Shown here piece after piece: positions 5,548-12,959 of a stretch of DNA of 19,680 bases. Under the pieces are notes generated by a model, which did not search any database, was not told the DNA's origin, and was given only the letters and a program-made list of their open reading frames with translations. The translations under genes were made by a program, and so were the position numbers. Origin of the DNA: Verrucomicrobiota bacterium (GTDB taxonomy: Bacteria > Verrucomicrobiota > Verrucomicrobiia > Chthoniobacterales > UBA10450); assembly GCA_003219995.1 (NCBI GenBank), contig QHRC01000015.1:1-19680 (forward strand), in the 5' to 3' direction. Positions within the stretch are counted from its first letter, which is position 1. The number at the start of each line of letters is the position of its first letter.

Positions 5548-7427
5548 TATTCCGATAGAATGATCCGCTTATCGTCGCGCTCACTTTGGAGCCGTTGGAA
5601 AATATCCTTTTGTAAACTGCCATTAGAATCGAGCAGCGTCTCCGGCCGGTACGTTGCGCCCGGCGAGCGGACTTCGCGCAACCATTTTTCGTAAGCACGC
5701 GCGATTGTTTCGTTGAGAACGCGATCGGCCCCAGTGTAGTTAAAAGAAAAATTTGCGAAACCGGGCAGCGTTTGCAGCGATTTCCACGCGTCGAAACGAA
5801 CCGCGGCATACGGATCGGTCATGCTGTAGATGAGATAAGGATAAAACCAATCGCGTCCCGAGATTTTTTGTGCCGGTTCCCAGCCGAGGCCCCAGGCGAT
5901 GAGCGCGCGCTGGCCGGCGTCGCCTTTCACGAGCCACTGCACAGCTGCGGCAATGGTTTGGTCGTCTTGGGACAAATTTGGCACAGGCTGGTTATACCAT
6001 TCGTGAAGTGTTTCCGCAGTCCACGATAGCGTTCGGTCGAGATGACAAAGATTACAGGCGTTCGGCCGTCCGTAGTCGATGCTTTCACGTGCGGTGGGCG
6101 AGGACACTTGATGGCTGCGCATGGCGTGGAGCAAGCCAAATGTTGTGTTTGGCATGTGACAGTTATAACAGCGGCTGCCAGAGGACTCGGCGGCGTGATG
6201 CGTATGAGCGACGAGTCTTGCCTTCATGTCGGTGTGGCATTGCAGACAGGCCTGGTCGGATTCCATCCGCGGCTTTAATTGCCCATTTCGCGCCCAGTTT
6301 TTCACCGCCGCCGGTTCGTCCGGATAGCGATGCATTTCATGGCAGGAGATGCAGGAAAATTGGCCGCCGCGAAAACAAGGTGAGGCTTGCACGCCGTTGA
6401 GCTCCCGGCCCGTGACCCGAATCATGCCGTCGCCCCAAAACCGATTGCTGAAAAAATCAGGTTCGGTCCGGCGAATAAAATCCTTCTGTTCGCTATGATC
6501 CTGCGCGTTCGGTTGCACGACGAAACGCTCGGCCAAATCGTGTTGTCCGGGACGGAAGCCGGAGCCCTGCCGATTAAAATCGATTTTGTCGGTCATGTTG
6601 TTGAAAGCCCAAACGCTGTGGCAATTGCCGCAATCGAGCGCCGAGTCCGGCGCTTTCAAACGCGCGGGATTCGTAATGCTCGGATCGGATCTGTTCGTGA
6701 GATGGATCTTGAAACGCCGCACGGGATTACGATTGAGCGCGATGTGCTCCGCCCCTTCACTGTGGCAGGCTTCGCACGCAATCCCGAATTCCGCGACCCG
6801 CGAGTCCCACCGGTTGCCTTCAACAAAACGCGACTGGCCTTGCGTCACGTGGCAGTCCATGCAGGCGCCGTTCCATGCCCCGATTGAATAATATTCCTTC
6901 AGGTCCGGCGGAATCAGGAACGTCTGACTGACTGGCGCCCACATTTTTTCGGCGACGATGTAAGCGAAGGGAAATTGCTCGAGGGTGCGGCCTTGGCCGG
7001 TCTCCAGCCACGGGATTTGCAAAGTGTGGGAGCCGGTCACGAGCACGATTTGTTGCCCGTCACCGTAGCCAGCGCCTTCCCGCCGCTTGCGGACAAAGAA
7101 CGCGTCGGCGCGGCGTTCGACTTTGTATTCGGTCCCAGCCAATGTGATTTGGAGTTGGTCCATGTCCTGAGGCAAACTGGCTGGCGTCGCCACCTGCGTC
7201 ATCGTGCGGTGATACGACGCATGCCAGGTCTCGTAATTTCCGGAATGACACGAGCGGCACGTGTCCGAGCTGACGTAGTCGGCAATCTGCGATTTGATCG
7301 GGCGGTTCTGCGGCGGTTGCGCTTCGCTTGGAAAATTATGGAGCGAAATCAGAACCAGAACGCTTGCGCCAGCGATCGCCGCGATAGCGAACAGCCAATC
7401 CCACCAGGATCGAGACAGTCTTGGCAC
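5547..7427 (-). CDS. Octaheme c-type cytochrome, cytochrome c554-like
   Basis: A 626-residue exported multiheme protein. An uncleaved-looking signal anchor spans about residues 8-29. Eight CXXCH heme-attachment motifs are visible: C57RSCH, C189MDCH, C218EACH, C266GNCH, C359ISCH, C394LQCH, C420YNCH and C458NLCH. The spacing resembles cytochrome c554-type (doubled-CXXCH) proteins found in Planctomycetes and Verrucomicrobia. Extra histidines (SYHRTM at 71-76, HTHH at 408-411, RSHQ at 437-440) are candidate distal ligands. A C-terminal region from about 480 looks helical, with HEAT-like stretches (AVQWLVKGDAGQRALIAWGL), and may bind a partner. The role is periplasmic electron transfer or a redox reaction on a small substrate; the substrate is not deducible. 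It is the first gene of a coupled pair with the four-helix protein. Cytochrome maturation genes are not in the window. Confidence 0.92.
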   Translation of the reverse strand: MPRLSRSWWDWLFAIAAIAGASVLVLISLHNFPSEAQPPQNRPIKSQIADYVSSDTCRSCHSGNYETWHASYHRTMTQVATPASLPQDMDQLQITLAGTEYKVERRADAFFVRKRREGAGYGDGQQIVLVTGSHTLQIPWLETGQGRTLEQFPFAYIVAEKMWAPVSQTFLIPPDLKEYYSIGAWNGACMDCHVTQGQSRFVEGNRWDSRVAEFGIACEACHSEGAEHIALNRNPVRRFKIHLTNRSDPSITNPARLKAPDSALDCGNCHSVWAFNNMTDKIDFNRQGSGFRPGQHDLAERFVVQPNAQDHSEQKDFIRRTEPDFFSNRFWGDGMIRVTGRELNGVQASPCFRGGQFSCISCHEMHRYPDEPAAVKNWARNGQLKPRMESDQACLQCHTDMKARLVAHTHHAAESSGSRCYNCHMPNTTFGLLHAMRSHQVSSPTARESIDYGRPNACNLCHLDRTLSWTAETLHEWYNQPVPNLSQDDQTIAAAVQWLVKGDAGQRALIAWGLGWEPAQKISGRDWFYPYLIYSMTDPYAAVRFDAWKSLQTLPGFANFSFNYTGADRVLNETIARAYEKWLREVRSPGATYRPETLLDSNGSLQKDIFQRLQSERDDKRIILSE

Positions 7428-7550
7428 AATTCAGCCGATTACTCGACCGATAGTAAAAAGCGAGTGACGCGGAGGCAAACCGTATTCGCTGCCCCTTGGT
7501 TTTTAAGAACTGGGCCGGACGCGATCGTGTTCTGTTTGGCGCCGAGGTAA

Positions 7551-7579
7551 TTGACAGGGTCACAGAAAACTATTTGAAT
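7551..7579 (+). promoter_or_regulatory. Sigma-70-like promoter candidate for the 7630 gene
   Basis: A perfect -35 TTGACA (7551-7556) is followed after 17 nt by TTGAAT (7574-7579), four of six matches to TATAAT. The predicted transcript would begin about where a small perfect hairpin lies (GATGCG-gaa-CGCATC, 7587-7601), inside the 5' leader of the plus-strand operon starting at 7630. Confidence 0.45.
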
Positions 7580-7629
7580 CCGATGGGATGCGGAACGCAT
7601 CTTACCGAAAAGAGTAGTCAACCAAAGTT

Positions 7630-7929
7630 ATGAAACCAACTGCTCCGGCCGATGCAACACGCCATCGCGGCGAGCGGTTTTCGCGCCTCAGCCGGATCAT
7701 TGATTGCAATTATCAGGCGCCGTTCTATGCCGATTACGGTGGTCCTTGCGGAAATGTTCCGGGGCCGTCTTTTCGTAATATCAGCCGCGACTATTTCCGG
7801 AACGAGGCGCGATACAACTTCGTAACTGAAGCCGCGCTTTTTGTTCTTATCATGGCGACAGCCGCGCTCGCGATTGCAATTAGTGCGGTCGCGGCAATCC
7901 ATTTCCTCCACGTGCTCGGCTATCTTTGA
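7630..7929 (+). CDS. Small tail-anchored membrane protein of unknown function
   Basis: A 99-residue protein from the ATG at 7630. The soluble N-terminal two thirds has an aromatic/Gly/Pro segment (NYQAPFYADYGGPCGNVPGP, residues 27-46) and a polar stretch FRNISRDYFRNEARYNF, followed by a single hydrophobic helix at about 67-95 that ends three residues from the C terminus. This is the layout of a tail-anchored inner-membrane protein. A promoter-like TTGACA lies 80 nt upstream, and the lipoprotein start follows 32 nt after its stop. An opposing open frame at 7618-8049 overlaps it; the hydrophobic helix and operon position favour this strand. No named family is recognised. Confidence 0.62.
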   Translation: MKPTAPADATRHRGERFSRLSRIIDCNYQAPFYADYGGPCGNVPGPSFRNISRDYFRNEARYNFVTEAALFVLIMATAALAIAISAVAAIHFLHVLGYL

Positions 7930-7961
7930 GCGCGGGCCTCGCGCGCCAAGTCGGGGTGAAC

Positions 7962-8738
7962 ATGAGCCGCTCTCTGCAATTGGTCCCATTGTTGTGCGCG
8001 CTTTTATCTGGTTGCGGTGAATCGATCGAACAACCACTGGAGCAAACAACTGAAAAAATCTATGCGGTGGACCCGTCCGTAAATTACAGCATTCGCAAAC
8101 GCGACGGCTCGATTCGAATCTACGGCTGGGGCGAACCGGAAATAAAAGTGCAAGCGATCAAAAAGGCCTACTCCACGGATCGGCTGAACAAAATTGCAGT
8201 CGATATTTCGGTGCAGCCGGACTCTGTTTCAATTGAAACGAATTTTCCGCCGATGCCGCGCTGGGGGCTTTTCGATCGCTCCGCTACGGTCGATTACACC
8301 ATTATCGTTCCGGAAACGTCGAAGATAACACGTGTGGAATTGATTAATGGCGAAGTGTCAATCGACGGCATCCGCGGCGGAAGTGTGGACGCCAGCCTCA
8401 CCACTGGGCGACTCTATGCGCACAATTGTTTTGGCAATCTGCGCCTCACCGTAAACAACGGAGGGCTCGACCTCGGCTACGATTGGTGGGAGCAGCGGTC
8501 ATTTTCGATTGACGCGCAAATCGCGCGGGGAAGCGTCCGCGCCTTCATCCCTGGCGATGCCTCATTTCATTTGCTCGCGGAATCTCTCACCGGCAAAGTG
8601 GCGAGCGATTTTACCGATCAGAAACAGCGAAATGGCCAGGTCCCCAAGATCGACACACGCATCGGCGCGAACCTCGGGCCCGATATCAAAATTCGCGCGA
8701 CGCAGGGGAACGTCAAAATCGTCGAGATAAATCCTTAA
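7962..8738 (+). CDS. DUF4097-type beta-solenoid lipoprotein
   Basis: A 258-residue protein from the ATG at 7962. An in-frame TTG at 7926 would put a polar extension in front of the signal, so it is rejected. Residues 1-17 are a lipoprotein signal with lipobox LSGC (Cys18). The mature chain is nearly all short beta-strands with regularly spaced Gly/Asp turns: SIRIYGWGEPEIKVQAIKKA, then ELINGEVSIDGIRGGSVDAS, then LRLTVNNGGLDLGYD, and a late GPDIKIRATQGNVKIVEI. This matches the right-handed solenoid of DUF4097 proteins, often adhesin-like or tied to envelope regulation. The exact role is unknown. It lies between a small membrane protein and yajQ, 20 nt before yajQ. Confidence 0.82.
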   Translation: MSRSLQLVPLLCALLSGCGESIEQPLEQTTEKIYAVDPSVNYSIRKRDGSIRIYGWGEPEIKVQAIKKAYSTDRLNKIAVDISVQPDSVSIETNFPPMPRWGLFDRSATVDYTIIVPETSKITRVELINGEVSIDGIRGGSVDASLTTGRLYAHNCFGNLRLTVNNGGLDLGYDWWEQRSFSIDAQIARGSVRAFIPGDASFHLLAESLTGKVASDFTDQKQRNGQVPKIDTRIGANLGPDIKIRATQGNVKIVEINP

Positions 8739-8758
8739 GGACAGGTTCGATATCGCAA

Positions 8759-9244
8759 ATGCCTTCCTTCGACATCGTTTCCGAAATAGAGAAGCAGGAG
8801 ATTGATAACGCCCTCAACCAGGCGCGCAAAGAACTCGCTGCCCGTTTCGATTTCAAAGGCGTCACCGCTGAAATTCTTTATGAGACAGACAAGATCACGC
8901 TGACGGCGGAAGATGGGGCGCGGTTGCGCGGCCTGCGCGAAATTGTCATCGGCAAGCTTTCCAAGCGCGGGGTCGATCTTCGCAATGTCGAGCAAGTCGA
9001 GCCGGCCATCTCACCGCTGGGCCACGCGCGACAGGAATTAAAAATTCATCAAGGGCTCGAAGGCAACAAAGCCAAAGAGATTATCCAGGCCATCAAGTCG
9101 CAAGGGTTCAAAGTGCAAAGCCAATTGCAGGATCGACAAATTCGCATCACCGGAAAAAAGAAGGACGAACTCCAAACCGTCATCCAATTCGTCCGCAGCC
9201 GCGATTTTGGCGTCGCGACGAATTTCAAAAACTTCCGCGACTGA
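8759..9244 (+). CDS. yajQ: YajQ-family nucleotide-binding protein
   Basis: A 161-residue protein, the usual family length. The N terminus MPSFDIVSEIEKQEIDNALN and the following ARFDFKG are the classic YajQ opening. The central IVIGKLSKRGVD and the late KAKEIIQAIKSQGFKVQSQL and RQIRITGKKKDELQTVI complete its two RRM-like halves, and the C terminus ends in NFRD. Family members bind nucleotides; in Xanthomonas the protein is a cyclic-di-GMP effector, while elsewhere the ligand and role remain unclear. It is the last gene of the plus-strand run from 7630. The ATG at 8759 gives the conserved first residues. Identification is very secure. Confidence 0.97.
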   Translation: MPSFDIVSEIEKQEIDNALNQARKELAARFDFKGVTAEILYETDKITLTAEDGARLRGLREIVIGKLSKRGVDLRNVEQVEPAISPLGHARQELKIHQGLEGNKAKEIIQAIKSQGFKVQSQLQDRQIRITGKKKDELQTVIQFVRSRDFGVATNFKNFRD

Positions 9245-9248
9245 ATTT

Positions 9249-9284
9249 GACCTCTGATTTCTGACCTTTGTCTTCCGGCCTGAC
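9249..9284. repeat. Reverse-orientation copy of the GACAGAGGTCAGA-type repeat
   Basis: Four imperfect units (GACCTCTGAtt, tCTGACCTTT, GTCTTCCG, GCCTGACC) start 4 nt after the yajQ stop. It is the complement of the units at 1327-1372. Confidence 0.55.
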
Positions 9285-9304
9285 CCGCCCTGCACGGGTG
9301 GCAT
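9284..9304 (-). pseudogene. Seven-codon relic matching the moaD 3' end
   Basis: Read on minus from 9304, the sequence encodes MPPVQGG, the same seven residues that end the moaD product. The five nucleotide differences from the functional copy all fall at third codon positions (CCA/CCG, CCC/CCT, GTG/GTC, CAG/CAA, GGG/GGA). The next triplet is TCA where moaD has TGA. Upstream homology stops at the palindromic repeat at 9309-9336. It could be the remnant of a second moaD or a local 3' duplication; chance or a small hairpin (ACCCG with CGGGT) are the alternatives. Confidence 0.4.
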
Positions 9305-9308
9305 CTTT

Positions 9309-9336
9309 GTCATTTCGAGCGAAGTCGAGAAATCTC
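9309..9336 (+). repeat. GTCATTTCGAGCG palindromic repeat, copy 1
   Basis: It opens with GTCATTTCGAGCGAAGTCGA and continues to GAAATCTC; ATTTC pairs with GAAAT around a GAGCGAAGTCGA core. It is the same family as 15389-15415, 15446-15483 and 17604-17631. It lies between convergent yajQ and moaD. Confidence 0.75.
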
Positions 9337-9356
9337 TTCCTGTTAATAGCAGGGAG

Positions 9357-9602
9357 TCATCCGCCTTGGACAGGCGGCATGATGGAAATCTCGTCGGTCG
9401 GTTGAACTTTGTAATTGCGATCGACGAATTCCACACCCGCGCCCACCAGAATACTTTTGTCTCGCGAACGCAACGCGGGGACCTTCGCGTAAATCTTTCC
9501 CAGCAAGTCCGTGACCGTCCCTCCCTCCGCAAGATCGACAATCAACTCGGGCGCCCCGGCCACGTCCCGCAACTGCGAATAAAATTGCACGCGCACTTTC
9601 AT
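9357..9602 (-). CDS. moaD: MoaD/ThiS-family sulfur carrier, molybdopterin synthase small subunit
   Basis: An 81-residue beta-grasp protein ending in the di-glycine (PPVQGG) that is adenylated and thiocarboxylated to carry sulfur. The N terminus MKVRVQFYSQLRDVAGAPEL and the late VEFVDRNYKVQPTDEISIMP match MoaD closely; ThiS is usually shorter and lacks this N-terminal pattern. It would pair with MoaE to convert cPMP to molybdopterin in the cytoplasm. No moaE, moaA, moaC or moeB lies in the window. It starts 6 nt after hpt on the same strand, so the two probably share a transcript. A second copy of its last seven codons lies 53 nt beyond its stop. Confidence 0.9.
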   Translation of the reverse strand: MKVRVQFYSQLRDVAGAPELIVDLAEGGTVTDLLGKIYAKVPALRSRDKSILVGAGVEFVDRNYKVQPTDEISIMPPVQGG

Positions 9603-9608
9603 CGCCGG

Positions 9609-10154
9609 TCAGTTCGATGGCGCGATCAATTCCTTTCGCAAGACGCCGATGCACGACAAATTGCGATAGCGCTCCATAAAATCCAGGCCATAGCCAACCA
9701 CAAATTCGTCCTCGATCTCAAAGCCGACGTAATCGGCATCGACGTGGCGCGCGCGACGTTTCTTTTTACTCAGTAAAACGCACACGCGAATGCTGCGCGG
9801 TTTCGCTGTTTCAAGTTTTTCGCGAATGGCGGCGAGGGTGTGACCGCTATCCAGAATGTCGTCGAGAATAAGAATATGTCGATCTTTCACGTCCGGCGGC
9901 GCGATCTGTTTGAAAATAACCTCGCCGCTTGGCTCGGTTTTTCCGTGGTAACTCGCCACGCTCAGACAGTCCAATTTCAGCGGCAGCGAAATTCGTCGCA
10001 TCAAATCCGCCATAAAAACCAAACTCCCGGTTAAGACGGCGATCACGGTCAATTCGCGATCACGGTAATCGTTTGAAATTTGCGCGGCGATTTCGTCCAG
10101 CCGGCGGACAATCGCCCTCTCGTCAAACAAAACGCGCTCGAGATCGCCCTGCAT
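9609..10154 (-). CDS. hpt: Hypoxanthine phosphoribosyltransferase
   Basis: A 181-residue purine-salvage enzyme that joins hypoxanthine (or guanine) to PRPP, giving IMP or GMP. Visible motifs: the LTGS phosphate loop (41-44), the flexible-loop region SVASYHGKTEPSGEV (65-79), the PRPP signature LILDDILDSGHTL (95-107) and the C-terminal GYGLDFMERYRNL typical of bacterial HPRT. I chose the ATG at 10154; a TTG two codons earlier (10160) is an alternative, and neither has a clear Shine-Dalgarno. In many bacteria hpt sits beside tilS and ftsH; here it is followed by moaD with a 6-nt gap. It is divergent from the alpha/beta hydrolase gene, with 120 bp between. Confidence 0.95.
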   Translation of the reverse strand: MQGDLERVLFDERAIVRRLDEIAAQISNDYRDRELTVIAVLTGSLVFMADLMRRISLPLKLDCLSVASYHGKTEPSGEVIFKQIAPPDVKDRHILILDDILDSGHTLAAIREKLETAKPRSIRVCVLLSKKKRRARHVDADYVGFEIEDEFVVGYGLDFMERYRNLSCIGVLRKELIAPSN

Positions 10155-10274
10155 CGACAACTTACTAGCGCACGGCCGGGCGAAAGATCAACGCGCGACT
10201 GGCTCGACCGGCGGAGTCAGTTCACTTGCGACTCTGCATTTGCTGGCAAATCTGACCTCGCGGATGTTGCGGCC

Positions 10275-11258
10275 ATGAAGCGATTGTTCGTCATTTCTCG
10301 ACTGATTCTTCGGATCGGAATTGTTCTCGCCGGGACAGCGCGCTCGCTCGGGCAAGATGCCGAGATGGTTCGTCATTTTGATTACGATCAAAAGGTACCG
10401 ATCGAATTAAAGCAGATCGGCACCGAGGAGCGGGAGCGCGCGAGTATCTACGACATCACGTATGCCAGTCCGAAAGGTGGTGTTGTGCCTGCTTACCTCG
10501 TGGTGCCGAAAGAAAAAGGACCGTTCCCGGCTGTGATTTGGGGCCATTGGTATTGGGAGAACTCGCCGATGCGCAATCGGAAAGAGTTTCTCGATGAAGC
10601 GATTGTGCTGGCGCAGGCGGGAGTCGTGTCGCTTTTGCCCGATGGGCCAATCGCGCGTCCGGGTCACGTTGCGAGAAACGAACCGCTGAACGAGCAACAG
10701 ATTACTGATATGGTGCAGGCGGTGGTTGATATACGTCGCGGGATTGATCTGCTGCTCGCGCGCGGGGACGTGGACCCGAAGCGGATCGCATTTGTCGGCC
10801 ACAGTTACCATGCTTCGGCCGGAGCGATTCTGAGCGGAACGGATCGCCGATTCAAAGCATTCGTGTTGATGGCTGGATCATTGTCGGATGAAGTCGATCT
10901 TCAATCAAAAGAAGAGCAGGAACATCGGCTGAAAGTCGGGCCGGAAAAATACGACGCTTTCGTGAAGAAGTACGCCTGGATCAATCCGGGCAAGTATGTC
11001 GCGCACGCCGGCCCGGCCTTTGTTTTTCTCCAATACGGCAAGGAGAAGTATTTTACGGCGCAACACATCCGCGAATATGAAAAGATCGTCAGTGAACCAA
11101 AACGCCTCAAGATTTACGACGCGCCCCACGCACTCAACGCTGAGGCCCGCCGCGACCGCATTCAATTTCTCACCGAACAACTAAAACTCAGGGCGTTGCC
11201 AACTTCTCTCATTGCGGCGATCCCGGATCTTTATCAACCGCCGGAGGCGAATCCGTAA
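10275..11258 (+). CDS. Secreted alpha/beta hydrolase, dienelactone-hydrolase/acyl-peptidase-like
   Basis: A 327-residue protein from the ATG at 10275. The frame is open upstream, but only this start gives a signal peptide (residues 1-26, MKRLFVISRLILRIGIVLAG, then TARSLG). A beta-rich cap leads to PAYLVVPKEKGPFPAVIWGH (72-91), the usual oxyanion-hole strand. The nucleophile elbow is GHSYH (Ser177). A catalytic His lies in DAPHALN (His285); the acid is probably an Asp/Glu near 250-275 but is not certain. The fold acts on esters, lactones or peptides; the substrate is unknown. YjbQ begins 17 nt downstream, so they are likely cotranscribed. Confidence 0.87.
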   Translation: MKRLFVISRLILRIGIVLAGTARSLGQDAEMVRHFDYDQKVPIELKQIGTEERERASIYDITYASPKGGVVPAYLVVPKEKGPFPAVIWGHWYWENSPMRNRKEFLDEAIVLAQAGVVSLLPDGPIARPGHVARNEPLNEQQITDMVQAVVDIRRGIDLLLARGDVDPKRIAFVGHSYHASAGAILSGTDRRFKAFVLMAGSLSDEVDLQSKEEQEHRLKVGPEKYDAFVKKYAWINPGKYVAHAGPAFVFLQYGKEKYFTAQHIREYEKIVSEPKRLKIYDAPHALNAEARRDRIQFLTEQLKLRALPTSLIAAIPDLYQPPEANP

Positions 11259-11275
11259 CGCGGGCCATTTGATCT

Positions 11276-11695
11276 GTGCACGTTCATCAAGACCAATTCA
11301 ACGTTCGCACCGACGGCAAGGGCACCTATGAAGTCACCAGCGACGTGCAGGCGAAGATCGACAAATGCGGCGTGCGCAACGGGACCGTCACAGTTTTCGT
11401 CCAGCACACCAGTTGCAGCCTTATTGTGATGGAGAATGCCGATCCGACAGCCAGAAAAGATCTGGAGGAGTTTTTCGAGCGGCTCGTGCCGGAAGATTCC
11501 GATTACTTCGTGCACACGACAGAGGGCCCGGACGACAGCACTTCACACATTCGGATGGTGCTGACGCGAACGAGCGAGACCGTGCCGATTATCGATGGAA
11601 AAATGCAGCTCGGCACCTGGCAGGGAATTTTTCTCTTCGAACACCGGCGCGCGGCGCATCGGCGGAAGATTTCCGTCACGATTATCGGGGAATAA
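11276..11695 (+). CDS. yjbQ: YjbQ-family protein (UPF0047)
   Basis: A 139-residue protein with the complete family signature: VFVQHTSCSLIVMENADP (39-56), then SDYFVHTTEGPDDSTSHIRM (74-93), then IIDGKMQLGTWQGIFLFEHR (104-123) and a C-terminal strand KISVTIIGE. The conserved His/Cys/Glu residues sit in a small beta-barrel. Annotated members are called secondary thiamine-phosphate synthase because they can complement thiE mutants weakly; the physiological role is unsettled. The start is GTG at 11276, 17 nt after the hydrolase stop; no in-frame ATG fits. Its stop lies 3 nt before the two-hairpin repeat. Confidence 0.95.
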   Translation: MHVHQDQFNVRTDGKGTYEVTSDVQAKIDKCGVRNGTVTVFVQHTSCSLIVMENADPTARKDLEEFFERLVPEDSDYFVHTTEGPDDSTSHIRMVLTRTSETVPIIDGKMQLGTWQGIFLFEHRRAAHRRKISVTIIGE

Positions 11696-11698
11696 TTG

Positions 11699-11755
11699 CT
11701 GTGGCGGCGCTCTATGAGCGTCGCACTATTCGGCGGTCATAGACCGCCGCTACCG
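11699..11755. repeat. Two-hairpin dispersed repeat, copy A
   Basis: Hairpin 1 is GGCGCTC-tat-GAGCGTC (11706-11722), hairpin 2 is CGGCGGTC-ata-GACCGCCG (11731-11749). Outer ends CTGTGG (11699-11704) and CTACCG (11750-11755) pair imperfectly, giving a three-way junction. It fills the gap between convergent yjbQ and the serine hydrolase and contains that gene's TAG stop. The two hairpins may also terminate transcription. Confidence 0.85.
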
Positions 11756-12883
11756 ATAAATCGCCTCCACCAGCCGCAACGATTTCTCGTTCGATTGCTC
11801 CATTTGGTTCATGACGTAGGCGAAACTGATTTTATTTCTCGGATCGGCGAAAGCATGGCTTCCGCCTGCTCCCGGGTGCCCAAAAGCGAATGCCGATCTT
11901 CCAAAAATCGGTCGCGTTGATTGCTTTGAATCTTTCATGAAACCGGCGGAGAACGCTGTCGGTGTTTGAAAAACGCGGTCGATCCCATCGGTCAGCGTTG
12001 TCCTCATCCAGCGCATTGTCTTCTCGGCGAAAAATATCCGGCCGTCGGATTGGCCGCCATGTGCCAGCATTGCATAAAATTTCGCCAGCGAATTAGCGCT
12101 GCCGATTCCGCCAAAAGAAACAAACGACTGGGCACGGATTGCCGGATCGTTCATCGCGCTGATCGCATGCAACCCGCGCGGTGAAGAAAAGGACCGGTGC
12201 GCGAGAGTCCCTGGCGTCGTTAGATCGGCATAGAACTGTTTCAGCTCGGTCGGTTTTCCGGCCTTCGGCGCATACATCGTGGCGACGCGAGAATTCTCTT
12301 TTTCCGGCAGTCCGATCCAAAGATCGAGATCCAGCGGTTCGGCAAATATTTCTCGCCAGTATTCGCCTAACGATTGGCCGGCGATTCGCCTAACGAGCTC
12401 ATCGAGAAGGTAACCGAAAGTTCGCGCGTGATAAGCGTGCGCGGCTCCGGGCGGCCAAAGCGGCCTTTGTTTTTCGAGTGCGGCGATTACGCCCGGATAA
12501 TCGAGCACACCAACTTTCCGATCCAGTGCGGCCAGGCCGGCCTGGTGCGACAACAATTGCGCGAGCGTGATGTTTTTCTTACCGCCTTGAGCAAACTCCG
12601 GCCAGAATTCCGTGACGCGACGCTCGATATCGATCTTGTGCTCCTGCAAAACATGGAGAACACAGGCGCTGCCGAGCCCCTTGGTGGCAGACCAAATCAG
12701 GACAAGCGTATCGTCTGTCCATGGCTCTTGGCGGCGTGCATCTTTAAATCCACCATAAAGATCGACAAGCGCTTTTCCGTTTTGCCAGATCGAGACGGCC
12801 GCGCCGAGGTCGCCGAACTTTTGAAAATTCTCTTCAAATAGCCGCGTGATGCGCTGACGAAGTTTGCTCGCATCCAGTTGCAT
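11750..12883 (-). CDS. Serine hydrolase of the class C beta-lactamase/EstB fold
   Basis: A 377-residue protein. The active-site S-x-x-K is SATK (65-68) within LIWSATKGLGSACV. A tyrosine motif YHARTFGYLL (151-160) corresponds to the Y-x-N region, with Y-H-A as in EstB-type esterases. The late HPGAGGSHAFADP stands where penicillin-binding folds have the KTG strand, again as in esterases. No signal peptide is evident, so it is probably cytoplasmic, and an esterase or peptidase activity is likelier than beta-lactam resistance. The TAG stop (11750-11752) lies inside repeat copy A, and repeat copy C fills the 76 nt before its ATG. Confidence 0.9.
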   Translation of the reverse strand: MQLDASKLRQRITRLFEENFQKFGDLGAAVSIWQNGKALVDLYGGFKDARRQEPWTDDTLVLIWSATKGLGSACVLHVLQEHKIDIERRVTEFWPEFAQGGKKNITLAQLLSHQAGLAALDRKVGVLDYPGVIAALEKQRPLWPPGAAHAYHARTFGYLLDELVRRIAGQSLGEYWREIFAEPLDLDLWIGLPEKENSRVATMYAPKAGKPTELKQFYADLTTPGTLAHRSFSSPRGLHAISAMNDPAIRAQSFVSFGGIGSANSLAKFYAMLAHGGQSDGRIFFAEKTMRWMRTTLTDGIDRVFQTPTAFSAGFMKDSKQSTRPIFGRSAFAFGHPGAGGSHAFADPRNKISFAYVMNQMEQSNEKSLRLVEAIYR

Positions 12884-12894
12884 TAATCTGGAAG

Positions 12895-12958
12895 CTGTAG
12901 AGGCGGCTGTCTCAGCCGCAAAGCAAAATCTGCCGCTAAGGACAGCGGCCGTTACAAC
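12895..12958. repeat. Two-hairpin dispersed repeat, copy C
   Basis: Hairpin 1 is GCGGCTG-tct-CAGCCGC (12903-12919), hairpin 2 is GCCGCT-aaggac-AGCGGC (12932-12949), with outer ends CTGTAG (12895-12900) and GTTACAAC (12951-12958). It is 64 nt like copy B but diverged in sequence while pairing is kept. It occupies almost the whole gap between two same-strand genes. TTACAACA occurs twice in tandem at its right edge (12952-12967). Confidence 0.75.
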
Positions 12959-12959
12959 A

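Noticed and set aside
7618..8049. A 143-codon minus-strand frame opposite the small membrane protein and lipoprotein start
   Set aside because: The plus strand shows a membrane helix, a lipobox and a promoter-like element; the minus frame shows Arg-rich sequence with no motif.
11750..12883. Serine hydrolase considered as an antibiotic-resistance beta-lactamase
   Set aside because: No export signal, and the active-site motifs (SATK, YHA, HPGAG) fit EstB-type esterases rather than AmpC.
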